Assembly (NCBI GenBank): GCA_002720475.1
Contig: PBIL01000001.1
Span: 49,502-83,147, forward strand
Length of the DNA: 33,646 nt
Direction of reading: 5' to 3'
Source of the DNA: Roseovarius sp.
GTDB lineage: Bacteria > Pseudomonadota > Alphaproteobacteria > Rhodobacterales > Rhodobacteraceae
The first letter of the stretch is position 1. The number at the start of each line of letters is the position of its first letter. Positions 16,034-24,218 of this stretch are shown here, in pieces. The notes under the pieces are model-generated. The model saw only the letters and a program-made list of their open reading frames with translations, ran no database searches and was not told the DNA's origin. The position numbers and the translations under genes were made by a program.

Positions 16034-18931
16034 CTAGGCGAGAATTGCGTCATCGGTTGTCACGGATGTTTCCAAGAAGTCGAAATCGTCACTGACCTGA
16101 AATTCATGCACTTCCCCCTCGAACCAGCGGTTCCAGGCCGTGCCAAGAGACCAGCCCCATTCGTTTCCGCCCGCGCCGACGAAATCGAAATCTGTTCCTT
16201 GTTCGTCCAGGACCAGAACATCATTCACCACCACCTGCAATCGGTCTGCCTCGGCATCGACCATCACGGTCGCAGTATGACGGTTCCCGTCATTCAGGCC
16301 AAGGCCATCGACCTCGAAGCCTTTCCAGAAGGGATCGTCGTTGTTACCGGCATGCACGCGAAGCCCGTCCCCTTCCAGGGTCAACCCGAGCTTGAGATGA
16401 TTCCAGACCAGCCTCTCGGCTCCACCATCAGCATTGTCACTGACGAAGCCGACTGAGAAGGCAATCTTCTGCGACGCCTCAAAATCTGTGAGGCGACCGA
16501 GCGAGGCGAAGTCTTTTTTGCCGTCAAAGGAAAGCGCGGAGCCGTCCTCTGTCTCGACAAGATAGGCATCGTCATGCAATCGCACCGTATCCGACGTCAT
16601 GACGGAGGCGACATCCAGTTGGTAGCCGCCGTTGAGCAAGGATCCGGGGACGGCGGATTCCTCTTCCGGAGCAGGCGCATCAACCGGTTCCGTCGTTGCA
16701 GGATCGCTTTCCGGAACGGGGGTCGCGTCCTCGGGCTCCACAGGTTCTGACGTGACGGTGTCTCCATTGTCTGCAGTATTGTCTGCAGCCGGCGCTTCTT
16801 CGGGAGCAGGTTCGGTCACACCCGTATCGGGAGAATCCGGCGGTGAAATGACGTCTTCGGCCGGGCTTGTCTCAGTATCCGATACCGGCTCGATAGCACC
16901 ATCATAGGCTGGATAATCCTGACTGCCCACTTCCAGATCGAAGGCGGTCAGCGTTCCGTCGAAATTCTGCTTGCCCCAAGGATTGCCAAAATCCAGGCTG
17001 CGCGGGTAATCGCCACGCATCCTGCCTTCGATCTCGGTTGCCGCCGCCAGCCGATCATCGACATAGATCATCAAGCTGTTCGTCGCACCGTCGAATGAAA
17101 TCCGGACATCGTGATCAGCCCCGTCATTGACAGTGACGCCGGTAGTGGTCAGTGCCTTGGACTCTGCATCGGTCCAAAGCTGCAAGCTTACCTCGCCCCG
17201 CGATGCAACGGAAAGAATAAAGTTGCCATGTACGCGAGCCACCTCGCCGATGCTGCCAAGGGTATCGGCGCGCAAGGTCATCGACATGTCGAAGGATTCT
17301 GCCCCGAAAAGTCGTGCGATCTGAGATTTGTCTACGCTCACCACAGAACCTGTCCCACCCAAGTCTATGCCATAGCCAACCTCGGTGGAGACAGACGCCT
17401 TGTCGGTTCCCTCGATGGCCGTGATCGTGCCGTACTCCTGGAACTGGAAAAACCCGGACTGCGGATCATACAACAGGATGTCTGCGCCCTTGATCCCGAT
17501 CTCGCTTGTCGCCTTTGCTGTCGCCCCGTCCGCAGCTACAGCAGTCAAGGTCACCTGATAACGGCCCGCATCGGCATATGTGTGTCGCACCACCTGCCCT
17601 GTCCCGACGGTGCCATCCCCAAAATCCCAGATGAACTCGGCATCAGTGACCGGCCCCTCTGGTCCACGGGTCTGATCGGCGCGCAGAATCAGACCCCCGA
17701 TTTCATCCTCTGCATGTTCGACCTTGAAGATTGGTGTCAGACGGTCGGATTCTTCGTCGAGATGCATCAGGGGCGATCCAAGCCCGTCGGCCACACTGCC
17801 GGGCAACAGGATCTTTTCCCAAAGATCGCTGCCTTCCAACCGGCTATCGGCGAAAATCTTCCCAACAAAGTTTGCTGCATTCGGGTCATCGTGATCCACA
17901 TCAATGTTGTTCTTGAAGATGATTCCCTTTTCGGCCAGGGCCTGCTGTTGAGCCTCTCCGAAAAAGGTCGACACGATATTATCCTCGAGGCGGATGTTTT
18001 TTGTCCCGTCGGTCAAGACCAATTGAGACCCTTGCTTCTCGACACCATCAGCATTCAGGATCGTGTTACGCGAGATCGTAGCATCGGAAACATTCTCGAA
18101 ACGTACCGCCTGCCCGGTACTGCTATGGATGACATTGCCTTCGACAACGACATTCGTGAAACCAACCTCATTGAGATTATCATCAAGATAGATACCTAGC
18201 AGCGAGCCGCCCTCCTCGTCGGAGAAGACGTTGTTGGTGATGGTGATATTCGACATCGGCTGCCCGCCGGGCTGGGTCCAGAGATGGACGTAATCGCCGT
18301 GATCGCCGGCACCACCCATTTTCCATGGATTTGAATCGTGGAAATAGTTGCCGTCTATAATCAAATCGGAACCACCACCAGCAAGGGGAGAGGTTCGAAG
18401 ATCGTAGATTTCGTTGTTCAGTATTGCATTGCCATCGCCTGACGTCACAATGCCTCTGTTGAAATGCGAGATGTCGTTATTCTCGATCACGATATTTGTG
18501 CCTGTGATGGTGATCGCCCGGCCAATCGGCTCGCCGAGAATGCCAGATGCCCCCTGCTCTCCGGGTTCGGAGTCCGGAGAAACACCGGCAATCGAATCGC
18601 CGCCTTCGACCTTGCTGTTACGCAGGGTAATGTTCGAGACGCCTTGAACCGCCCGGAATGCACTGGACCATTCAACGGTGCCCTCGGTCGGCGTGAAGTC
18701 GATGAAAAGTGAATCGAAGGTTAGGTTCGAGGATTCAATTATATTGATTGTGTTGAACACGGCTGGGTCGGCCGCCTCTGCGGATCTGATCGTGACCTCG
18801 GAATCGAAATCGAGGCCCCGTAGCGACAGGTTGCCATAGTCGCCCGCCGCAAGCTCGATGACATCGCCGCCCGATGCGCCGCTGAGCACGGCTTGCAAAT
18901 CGGTCGCGGACGAAACGGTGTAGGTGGTCAT
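16034..18931 (-). CDS. Large beta-helix / PKD / LamG-like protein, candidate type I secretion cargo
   Basis: From ATG 18931, preceded by a strong AAGGAG site, the protein has 965 residues. Residues 1-390 are a right-handed parallel beta-helix: repeated short strands with turns such as NITLRNSKVEG, IVIENNDISHF, ITITNNVFSDEE and IRLEDNIV, as in pectate lyase-like and epimerase proteins. About 400-480 is a PKD domain with WDFGDG at 435-440. About 520-670 and 780-950 look like two concanavalin/LamG-type domains, joined by an acidic Pro/Glu/Thr linker (675-765). There is no Sec signal peptide; the N-terminus MTTYTVSSATDLQAVL is already beta-helix. The end, ETSVTTDDAILA, is acidic then hydrophobic, as in many type I substrates, but no GGxGxD repeats occur. 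A complete type I secretion operon lies upstream on the same strand. A polysaccharide-acting or binding role is inferred. Confidence 0.8.
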   Translation of the reverse strand: MTTYTVSSATDLQAVLSGASGGDVIELAAGDYGNLSLRGLDFDSEVTIRSAEAADPAVFNTINIIESSNLTFDSLFIDFTPTEGTVEWSSAFRAVQGVSNITLRNSKVEGGDSIAGVSPDSEPGEQGASGILGEPIGRAITITGTNIVIENNDISHFNRGIVTSGDGNAILNNEIYDLRTSPLAGGGSDLIIDGNYFHDSNPWKMGGAGDHGDYVHLWTQPGGQPMSNITITNNVFSDEEGGSLLGIYLDDNLNEVGFTNVVVEGNVIHSSTGQAVRFENVSDATISRNTILNADGVEKQGSQLVLTDGTKNIRLEDNIVSTFFGEAQQQALAEKGIIFKNNIDVDHDDPNAANFVGKIFADSRLEGSDLWEKILLPGSVADGLGSPLMHLDEESDRLTPIFKVEHAEDEIGGLILRADQTRGPEGPVTDAEFIWDFGDGTVGTGQVVRHTYADAGRYQVTLTAVAADGATAKATSEIGIKGADILLYDPQSGFFQFQEYGTITAIEGTDKASVSTEVGYGIDLGGTGSVVSVDKSQIARLFGAESFDMSMTLRADTLGSIGEVARVHGNFILSVASRGEVSLQLWTDAESKALTTTGVTVNDGADHDVRISFDGATNSLMIYVDDRLAAATEIEGRMRGDYPRSLDFGNPWGKQNFDGTLTAFDLEVGSQDYPAYDGAIEPVSDTETSPAEDVISPPDSPDTGVTEPAPEEAPAADNTADNGDTVTSEPVEPEDATPVPESDPATTEPVDAPAPEEESAVPGSLLNGGYQLDVASVMTSDTVRLHDDAYLVETEDGSALSFDGKKDFASLGRLTDFEASQKIAFSVGFVSDNADGGAERLVWNHLKLGLTLEGDGLRVHAGNNDDPFWKGFEVDGLGLNDGNRHTATVMVDAEADRLQVVVNDVLVLDEQGTDFDFVGAGGNEWGWSLGTAWNRWFEGEVHEFQVSDDFDFLETSVTTDDAILA

Positions 18932-19090
18932 ACTGTTCTCCTTTCCAAACCCTCCGACCGAGTCGGCCGCTCTTAGACAGGCAGCAAGGTGACCATCCAA
19001 TATGGCAACATCACGGTCATAGAACGAGAGAATGTGGCAAGATGACTCCTCGTCATTGACTAGTTCGGTGGGCGCTGCGCGCGATACAAT

Positions 19091-20542
19091 CTAACGGCGC
19101 ATCTTGCGAAACTTTCGGACAATCAGTTGCGGACGCCGCGCGGCGCGTCCGATCTGTTTCAACAGGTCCTGCAGGGCCCCCTGGCTGTTGAAGGGATAGG
19201 ACAAGAGCTCCGGCCAGTGCATGCGGATGATCCCGGTCGTCAGCCTGCTCTGGCGTTTCCATGCGTCAGGAAGGCCAAGCATCAGCTTGACAGTCTTCGT
19301 TGTGCCTATCGGATTGTGGCGCACCAGTGACGGATCTGAAAAGAACTGAGCGCTCGACCAGGGCCCCATCCGATGTTCCAGATAGGCCAGATCGAGTTCC
19401 GAAAGTGAATCCGTCGTCGGAAGAGCCCGCCGCCAGGATTCAAATCGCTCTTGGAGCTCGGTCACTGTTGGCAATCCCATCCTGCCCGTGAGAATCTCGG
19501 CAGAAAGATTCGTGTCTGCCGTATCGGTCTTACGCCATAGGAACGCTCTGCCGATTTCGCCGTTCAGGCCACCCACGAAATCATAATCATTGGCAAGATG
19601 CCCAAGCGTTGGATGGAAGAACTTGTTGGGCCCGCCCACGCAATGCCCCCCCCGGCGCATGTAGCGCGCCACGGCCGCCTCATCGGCGACCACCCGAGGC
19701 AGCATGCGATGGGTCAGGCCAAGCTCGCGGGCCATGCGTTGCGAGAGCACCGTGTCATCGGCACGCGGAGTGTCGCCTTCCAGCGTGACGAACTCGATCG
19801 CGTCGAGATAGGGACGCGCGCAGGCGAGCATGACCCGTGTCTCATGTCCCGCTGTCAGAGCCTGGGCAATCTTTTTCGGCCCGTTGAGCAAGGCTTCGAG
19901 CTGAATACGGATGATCCGGGAAATTTCCTCCAGACTGCTCTCGGGCGATGAGGTTCGCGCGATATCCCCGAGGGGCCAGTATCGTCTCTGGCTCCAGTCC
20001 CGCAGGTCTAGAACATGATTGGGCAGCAACCGCTCGATCCCCTCATGGGCGGTCAGCCCCCCCGGAAACCAGCCATCATTCTCGATATCCAGCGCCGCAT
20101 AGAGATCGTGACGGAAAAGCGTTTCATAATCCGCGTCCGACAGGATCGCATCCGCCGTCGATCCGGCCATGCCTTTCTCAGGCGAATAGACGCAAGGGAC
20201 CTGGGCTGCACAGTCAGGATAAACCCTGCTTTCACCGGAAAGGGTCAGCAGGAGAAGGAAGCGGCCGCCAAGCCGGTCAAGGATCGCCTCTGCTGCCGCG
20301 TCAATCTCCGAGGAGGCCGGAATAGCCACCGTCAACGGCCCCGACAGGACACACCGATCCTGCAGATCGATCGGAAAGCCCATGAGCAGACCGATCCGTG
20401 CACCGGAGGCATCGAGAATGTCGAAGATGCCGAGATCGGGATGCGCGCGCACATGGATGTCATTGCCCGTGGCGGTCAGTTCTGGCCTGATCGTGAACTG
20501 GCGCGGGGCAAGTGAGACGTCGGTAGTGAATGTCAGGTTCAT
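19091..20542 (-). CDS. Asparagine synthetase-like protein of a polysaccharide cluster
   Basis: This 483-residue protein resembles the C-terminal synthetase half of AsnB-like enzymes: GIERLLPNHVLDLRDWSQRRYWP, then KKIAQALTAGHETRVMLACAR at 223-243, where family members have a PP-loop of the SGGxDS/TAGxDSR type. Here the loop reads TAGHETR, so the usual Asp-Ser pair is Glu-Thr. The N-terminus lacks the catalytic Cys2 of glutamine amidotransferases. Such proteins occur in exopolysaccharide loci and may amidate sugar acids, but no reaction is proven. A GGAGCG ribosome site precedes the ATG. The gene lies 21 bases after a methyltransferase and 159 bases before the beta-helix gene on the same strand. 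Confidence 0.7.
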   Translation of the reverse strand: MNLTFTTDVSLAPRQFTIRPELTATGNDIHVRAHPDLGIFDILDASGARIGLLMGFPIDLQDRCVLSGPLTVAIPASSEIDAAAEAILDRLGGRFLLLLTLSGESRVYPDCAAQVPCVYSPEKGMAGSTADAILSDADYETLFRHDLYAALDIENDGWFPGGLTAHEGIERLLPNHVLDLRDWSQRRYWPLGDIARTSSPESSLEEISRIIRIQLEALLNGPKKIAQALTAGHETRVMLACARPYLDAIEFVTLEGDTPRADDTVLSQRMARELGLTHRMLPRVVADEAAVARYMRRGGHCVGGPNKFFHPTLGHLANDYDFVGGLNGEIGRAFLWRKTDTADTNLSAEILTGRMGLPTVTELQERFESWRRALPTTDSLSELDLAYLEHRMGPWSSAQFFSDPSLVRHNPIGTTKTVKLMLGLPDAWKRQSRLTTGIIRMHWPELLSYPFNSQGALQDLLKQIGRAARRPQLIVRKFRKMRR

Positions 20543-20563
20543 GATCGCTCCAACACAACGACT

Positions 20564-21235
20564 TCAGTCTGCCGACCGCATCGCAATAACCGATTTCGAG
20601 AAACCCAGGACTCTTTCCTTCCTGATCTTCCCGTCGGGGAAGAATCCTTGCATCAGGAACGGGCTGATGATCCGGGTATGATCCACGCGCGGCAGGGCCA
20701 TGTCGAAGGTACATTTACGCGCGTAGCCGACATTCATCCTTGTGAAGAACCAGATCCGCCGAGTATCCGACAGCCAGTGGAAGAACGGCACGCCGTAATG
20801 GGGCTCGATCGGGAACCAGTAGTTGGGTGTCTGGACATAGTAGAACCTGCCGACACGCCGGGTCTCGTCCGCAAAGCGCTTCATGTTCTGGTAGCTGCCG
20901 ACATGCTCGATCACGCTGTTGGAATGGACGACGTCGAAGGCGTTGTCCGGGAACTCGGGCATGTGGCAGGCATCCCCGACAACGCAAGTGATCCGCAAGT
21001 CCGGACTCGGCTGCGCATAGGTCTCCAGTTCGGTCCGGAAGTTCAGGCAGGTGATCCTGACCTTGTCCCGCAGGTCCGGGGCCAGGATCGCCCAATAGTC
21101 CGGGCGTCCACCGGCATCGAGGATCGACACCTCCGGCTGTGTCTCGAGAATGCGGCGCAAGAGCGCGTCGAAGACCTGGAACCGCCTGTTTCGGAAATGC
21201 CTTTGCAGCCGGTAGAAAAGCCTGCCCCGTTTCAT
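20564..21235 (-). CDS. SAM-dependent class I methyltransferase
   Basis: The 223-residue protein has the Rossmann-type SAM fold: VSILDAGGRPDYW (motif I, with D-A-G-G), ITCVVGDACHMPEFPDNAFDVVHSNSVIEHV (motifs II-IV, the typical type 11 pattern), and RVGRFYYVQTPNYWFPIEPH after it. It probably methylates a sugar or lipid intermediate; the substrate cannot be deduced. The ATG at 21235 has a GAGGAT ribosome site. It is followed closely by the asparagine synthetase-like gene, so the two are likely co-transcribed. Confidence 0.85.
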   Translation of the reverse strand: MKRGRLFYRLQRHFRNRRFQVFDALLRRILETQPEVSILDAGGRPDYWAILAPDLRDKVRITCLNFRTELETYAQPSPDLRITCVVGDACHMPEFPDNAFDVVHSNSVIEHVGSYQNMKRFADETRRVGRFYYVQTPNYWFPIEPHYGVPFFHWLSDTRRIWFFTRMNVGYARKCTFDMALPRVDHTRIISPFLMQGFFPDGKIRKERVLGFSKSVIAMRSAD

Positions 21236-21341
21236 GCAATATCCTCTTCGTCAACGTAGCGGCCTGCGAGTAACGGGTCACAGGCGTATCCTCGGTCCTG
21301 TCTTAAGGTATTCCTGGCGCGATTGTCCCGATCAAAAGGAC

Positions 21342-22736
21342 TTATCCCCCGGCGGCCTGCCCCTCCCCCGCCCCGTGCCCCGAGCCCAGGTTCACATTGA
21401 GCTCGACGAAGCTGCGCCCCACGCGGCGCAGCGTGGTGGCGAGGGTGGTGTTGGCCTCGGCGACGTCCTGTTCGGCCTCGATCAGGTCGCGGATCGTGGC
21501 ACCGTCGCGGGTGACGATCTGGCGGGTGAGGGTCACCACCTCCTGGTAGAGCCGCACCGTCTCTTCCGCCGCGCGCTGCGCCGAGAGCGCGGCGGCATAT
21601 TCGGCGAGCGAGGTCTCGACATCGCGGATCGCCCCGAGCACGGTCAGTTTCCATTGGGTATGCGCCTGACGGACGAGCGACTCGCGCTGCTCCACGCTGG
21701 CGCGGCGCGCGGTATTGGGCAGGACCGGGAAGGTGAGCGCGGGGCCGAAGAAATACTCGGTCCCCGCGGAGCCCGAGAGCGAGCTGCGCGTGATCGTGCC
21801 GCTCAGCGACAGCTGCGGATAGAGATCGGCCCGCGCCGCGGCCACGTCGCGGAAGGCGGCGTAATAGCGGCGCTCGGCCACGCGGATGTCGGGGCGGTTG
21901 CGCAGCAGATCCGCGGGGATCCCCACCTCGGGCGAGAGGGAGACGCGCGGCTGGCGCGCGCCCTTGTCGAGGTCGATCCCGAGCGTGCCGGGAACCTTGC
22001 CCGCCAGCACGGCGATCTCGTTCCGGGCGGCCTCGATGGCGGCGCGGATCTCGGGGATCTCCGCCCGGGTCTCGGAGACGAGCGCGCGCGCCCTGACCAC
22101 GTCGACCTGGGTCGCGGCATTGCCCTGCTGCAGCCGCTCGATCAGCTCCAGCGTCTGACGCCGCGAGGCGAGTTCGGACTGGCGCAGCGCGAGGCTCGTC
22201 TGCTGATAGCGCAGATCGACATAGGCATTGGCAATGTTGAGCAGGAGCAGCAGCCGCGCGGCATCGACCTCGGCATCGGCCACCTCGATGCGGGCGCCCG
22301 CCGCGTCGATCTGCGCCCGCCGCCCGCCATAGATATCGACGATCCATTCGAACCCGAGCGTGGCCTCGGCGCGGCTGTCGGTCCTGCCATTCTCGTCGCG
22401 CTCGCCCCCCGCCCGCGCCCGGGGCGAGAGAAAGGCCGCCTGCGGCACGGTGCGCTGGATCGCCTCGGCCTCGGTCACGCGCTCGCGGGCGATGTCGAGA
22501 TCGAGATTGCCGGCAAGCCCCGTCTCGACCAGGGCATCGAGCGTGGGATCGCGGAAGGTCTTCCACCATTCGGCATTGCTGAGCAGCACCGGGCTGCTGT
22601 CGCGGGCGGATTTGTAGGAGGACAGGAAGGCAAAGCGCGGGGCATGGTAGGGCACGTCCGAACAGCCCGCCAGAAACGCAAGCCCGGAGAGAACGGAGAA
22701 TGTGCGTGACGTCCTGCGCCAGGCCCGGCCCGTCAT
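21342..22736 (-). CDS. TolC/NodT-family outer membrane lipoprotein of a type I secretion system
   Basis: From ATG 22736 the product has 464 residues. A lipoprotein signal peptide ends in LAFLAGC, with the lipidated Cys at 25. The mature part carries two repeats of long amphipathic helices (LDLDIARERVTEAEAIQ, then AEAEVDAARLLLLLNIANAYVDL-like segments), and LLRNRPDIRVAERRYYAAF is the hallmark of the NodT/OprM branch. It should form the outer membrane channel for the ABC transporter and HlyD-type adaptor encoded just upstream (158-base gap). Lipidated NodT-type channels are more usual with RND pumps, but the gene order supports a secretion role here. AGGA sits six bases before the chosen ATG. 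Confidence 0.87.
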   Translation of the reverse strand: MTGRAWRRTSRTFSVLSGLAFLAGCSDVPYHAPRFAFLSSYKSARDSSPVLLSNAEWWKTFRDPTLDALVETGLAGNLDLDIARERVTEAEAIQRTVPQAAFLSPRARAGGERDENGRTDSRAEATLGFEWIVDIYGGRRAQIDAAGARIEVADAEVDAARLLLLLNIANAYVDLRYQQTSLALRQSELASRRQTLELIERLQQGNAATQVDVVRARALVSETRAEIPEIRAAIEAARNEIAVLAGKVPGTLGIDLDKGARQPRVSLSPEVGIPADLLRNRPDIRVAERRYYAAFRDVAAARADLYPQLSLSGTITRSSLSGSAGTEYFFGPALTFPVLPNTARRASVEQRESLVRQAHTQWKLTVLGAIRDVETSLAEYAAALSAQRAAEETVRLYQEVVTLTRQIVTRDGATIRDLIEAEQDVAEANTTLATTLRRVGRSFVELNVNLGSGHGAGEGQAAGG

Positions 22737-22894
22737 GAAATATCCTGCCTCACTGCCCATGCGCCCCGGTTTCTGGCACCGGTTTGTCACATGCGACCAC
22801 TCGCGCCCAGAATGGTGCAAAACCCTCTTGAAAACAAGCCGTGCGTCGGGAACGGGTGCCGTTGTGCCCCCGGCGCATCACCCCTGCGGCCCGT

Positions 22895-24208
22895 TCAGTC
22901 GTCGCGGAAGGCGCGGCGCAGCTGGTCGCTGAGCGGGCGGGTCAGGTAGCTCAGCACCGTGCGCTCCCCGGTCTGCAGGAAGGCCTCGATCGGCATGCCG
23001 GGCAGGATCTCGTGGTCCCCGAGACGCGCCATCTCCTCGGGCGCGATGGTGAGGGTGACCCTGTAGAAGCTCTGCCCGGTGGACGGATCGGTGACGGCGT
23101 CGGGCGAGATGCCCGAGACCGTGCCGAAGATCTCCGGCGTGGTGCGGGTGCTGAAGGCGGTGAAGACAACCTTGGCGCGCTGCCCCTCCGCCACCTGGTC
23201 GATCGCATTGGGATCGACGCGGATCTCGAACTCCACCCCCTCCGAGACCGGGATCACCTGCAGGATCGTCTCGCCCGGCGGCACCACGCTGCCCGCGTTG
23301 AACACCTGCATCTCATGCACGATCCCATCCACGGGCGACAGGATCTCGATCCGGTCGAGCTGTTTCTGCGCGGTGACGATCTGCAGGAGCAATTCCTCGC
23401 TCTCCATCATCTTCTCGCGCAGGTCGGTGACCACCTGCTCCTTGAACTGCCGTTCGGCCTGGAGGATCTCCAGCTCGGTATCGCGGATCGAATTGCGGAT
23501 CCGGGCCAGTTCGGACTGATGCTCGGCGATCTCGCCCAGAAGGCGGGCGCGTTCGCGTTGCAGTTCGAGCACCTGCCCCTCGCGCGCCAACCCCTCGGCA
23601 TGGAGCGCGCTGACATCGGCCAGTTCCTTCTCGATGAAATTCAGCTGCTCGCGCTTGGCGGTGATCAGCCCGTCCACACCGGAGATCTGGTTGTGGAACT
23701 GCGCCGCCTTCTCGGCGAGCTGGTCCTTGCGCCCCTTGATCACCTCGCGGCGCGCCTCGAAGATCTGCCGCTGCCCGGCATTGATCTTCTCGAGCGGCAG
23801 GCCGTCGAGATAGGTCGTGTCGTAATCGAAGACCAGATCGGGTGCCGTCACCTGCTCGGCCTGCAGCCGGCTGATCTCGGCGCGGGTCTCGGCCAGGCGG
23901 TTGCGATACATCTCGAGATTGATCCGCAGGAGCGTGGGATCGAGCCGCAGGAGCAGATCGCCCGCCCGCACCATGTCGCCGTCGGAGACGCGGATCTCCT
24001 CGACGATCCCGCCATCGAGGCTCTGCACGATCTTGGGCTTGCCGCGCACCACCGCCGCACCCGGGGCAATGACCGCGCCGCTGATCTGCGTGACATAGGC
24101 CCAGCCGAAGAGCAGCGTCAGCAGGGCCAGCCCGGCGAGTGTGCCGAGACGGCCTGCGCGCGTCAGGTCGGTCCTGAGCGGCGGGGCGGCGAAGGTGTCG
24201 GCCGTCAT
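22895..24208 (-). CDS. HlyD/PrtE-type periplasmic adaptor (membrane fusion protein)
   Basis: This 437-residue protein has one N-terminal membrane helix (about residues 22-40), a biotinyl-lipoyl-like half-motif VQSLDGGIVEEIRVSDGDMVRAGDLLLRLD, long coiled coils through the middle (SRLQAEQ, LQRERARLLGEIAEHQSELARI) and the second half-motif RIEILSPVDGIVHEM, then a beta-barrel ending in MPIEAFLQTGERTVLSYL. This is the standard adaptor layout of type I secretion (TIGR01843 family). The start at 24208 has GGAGG immediately upstream and lies 10 bases after the ABC gene. The adaptor bridges the inner-membrane ATPase and the TolC-type channel. Confidence 0.93.
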   Translation of the reverse strand: MTADTFAAPPLRTDLTRAGRLGTLAGLALLTLLFGWAYVTQISGAVIAPGAAVVRGKPKIVQSLDGGIVEEIRVSDGDMVRAGDLLLRLDPTLLRINLEMYRNRLAETRAEISRLQAEQVTAPDLVFDYDTTYLDGLPLEKINAGQRQIFEARREVIKGRKDQLAEKAAQFHNQISGVDGLITAKREQLNFIEKELADVSALHAEGLAREGQVLELQRERARLLGEIAEHQSELARIRNSIRDTELEILQAERQFKEQVVTDLREKMMESEELLLQIVTAQKQLDRIEILSPVDGIVHEMQVFNAGSVVPPGETILQVIPVSEGVEFEIRVDPNAIDQVAEGQRAKVVFTAFSTRTTPEIFGTVSGISPDAVTDPSTGQSFYRVTLTIAPEEMARLGDHEILPGMPIEAFLQTGERTVLSYLTRPLSDQLRRAFRDD

Positions 24209-24218
24209 TCTCCCCTCC

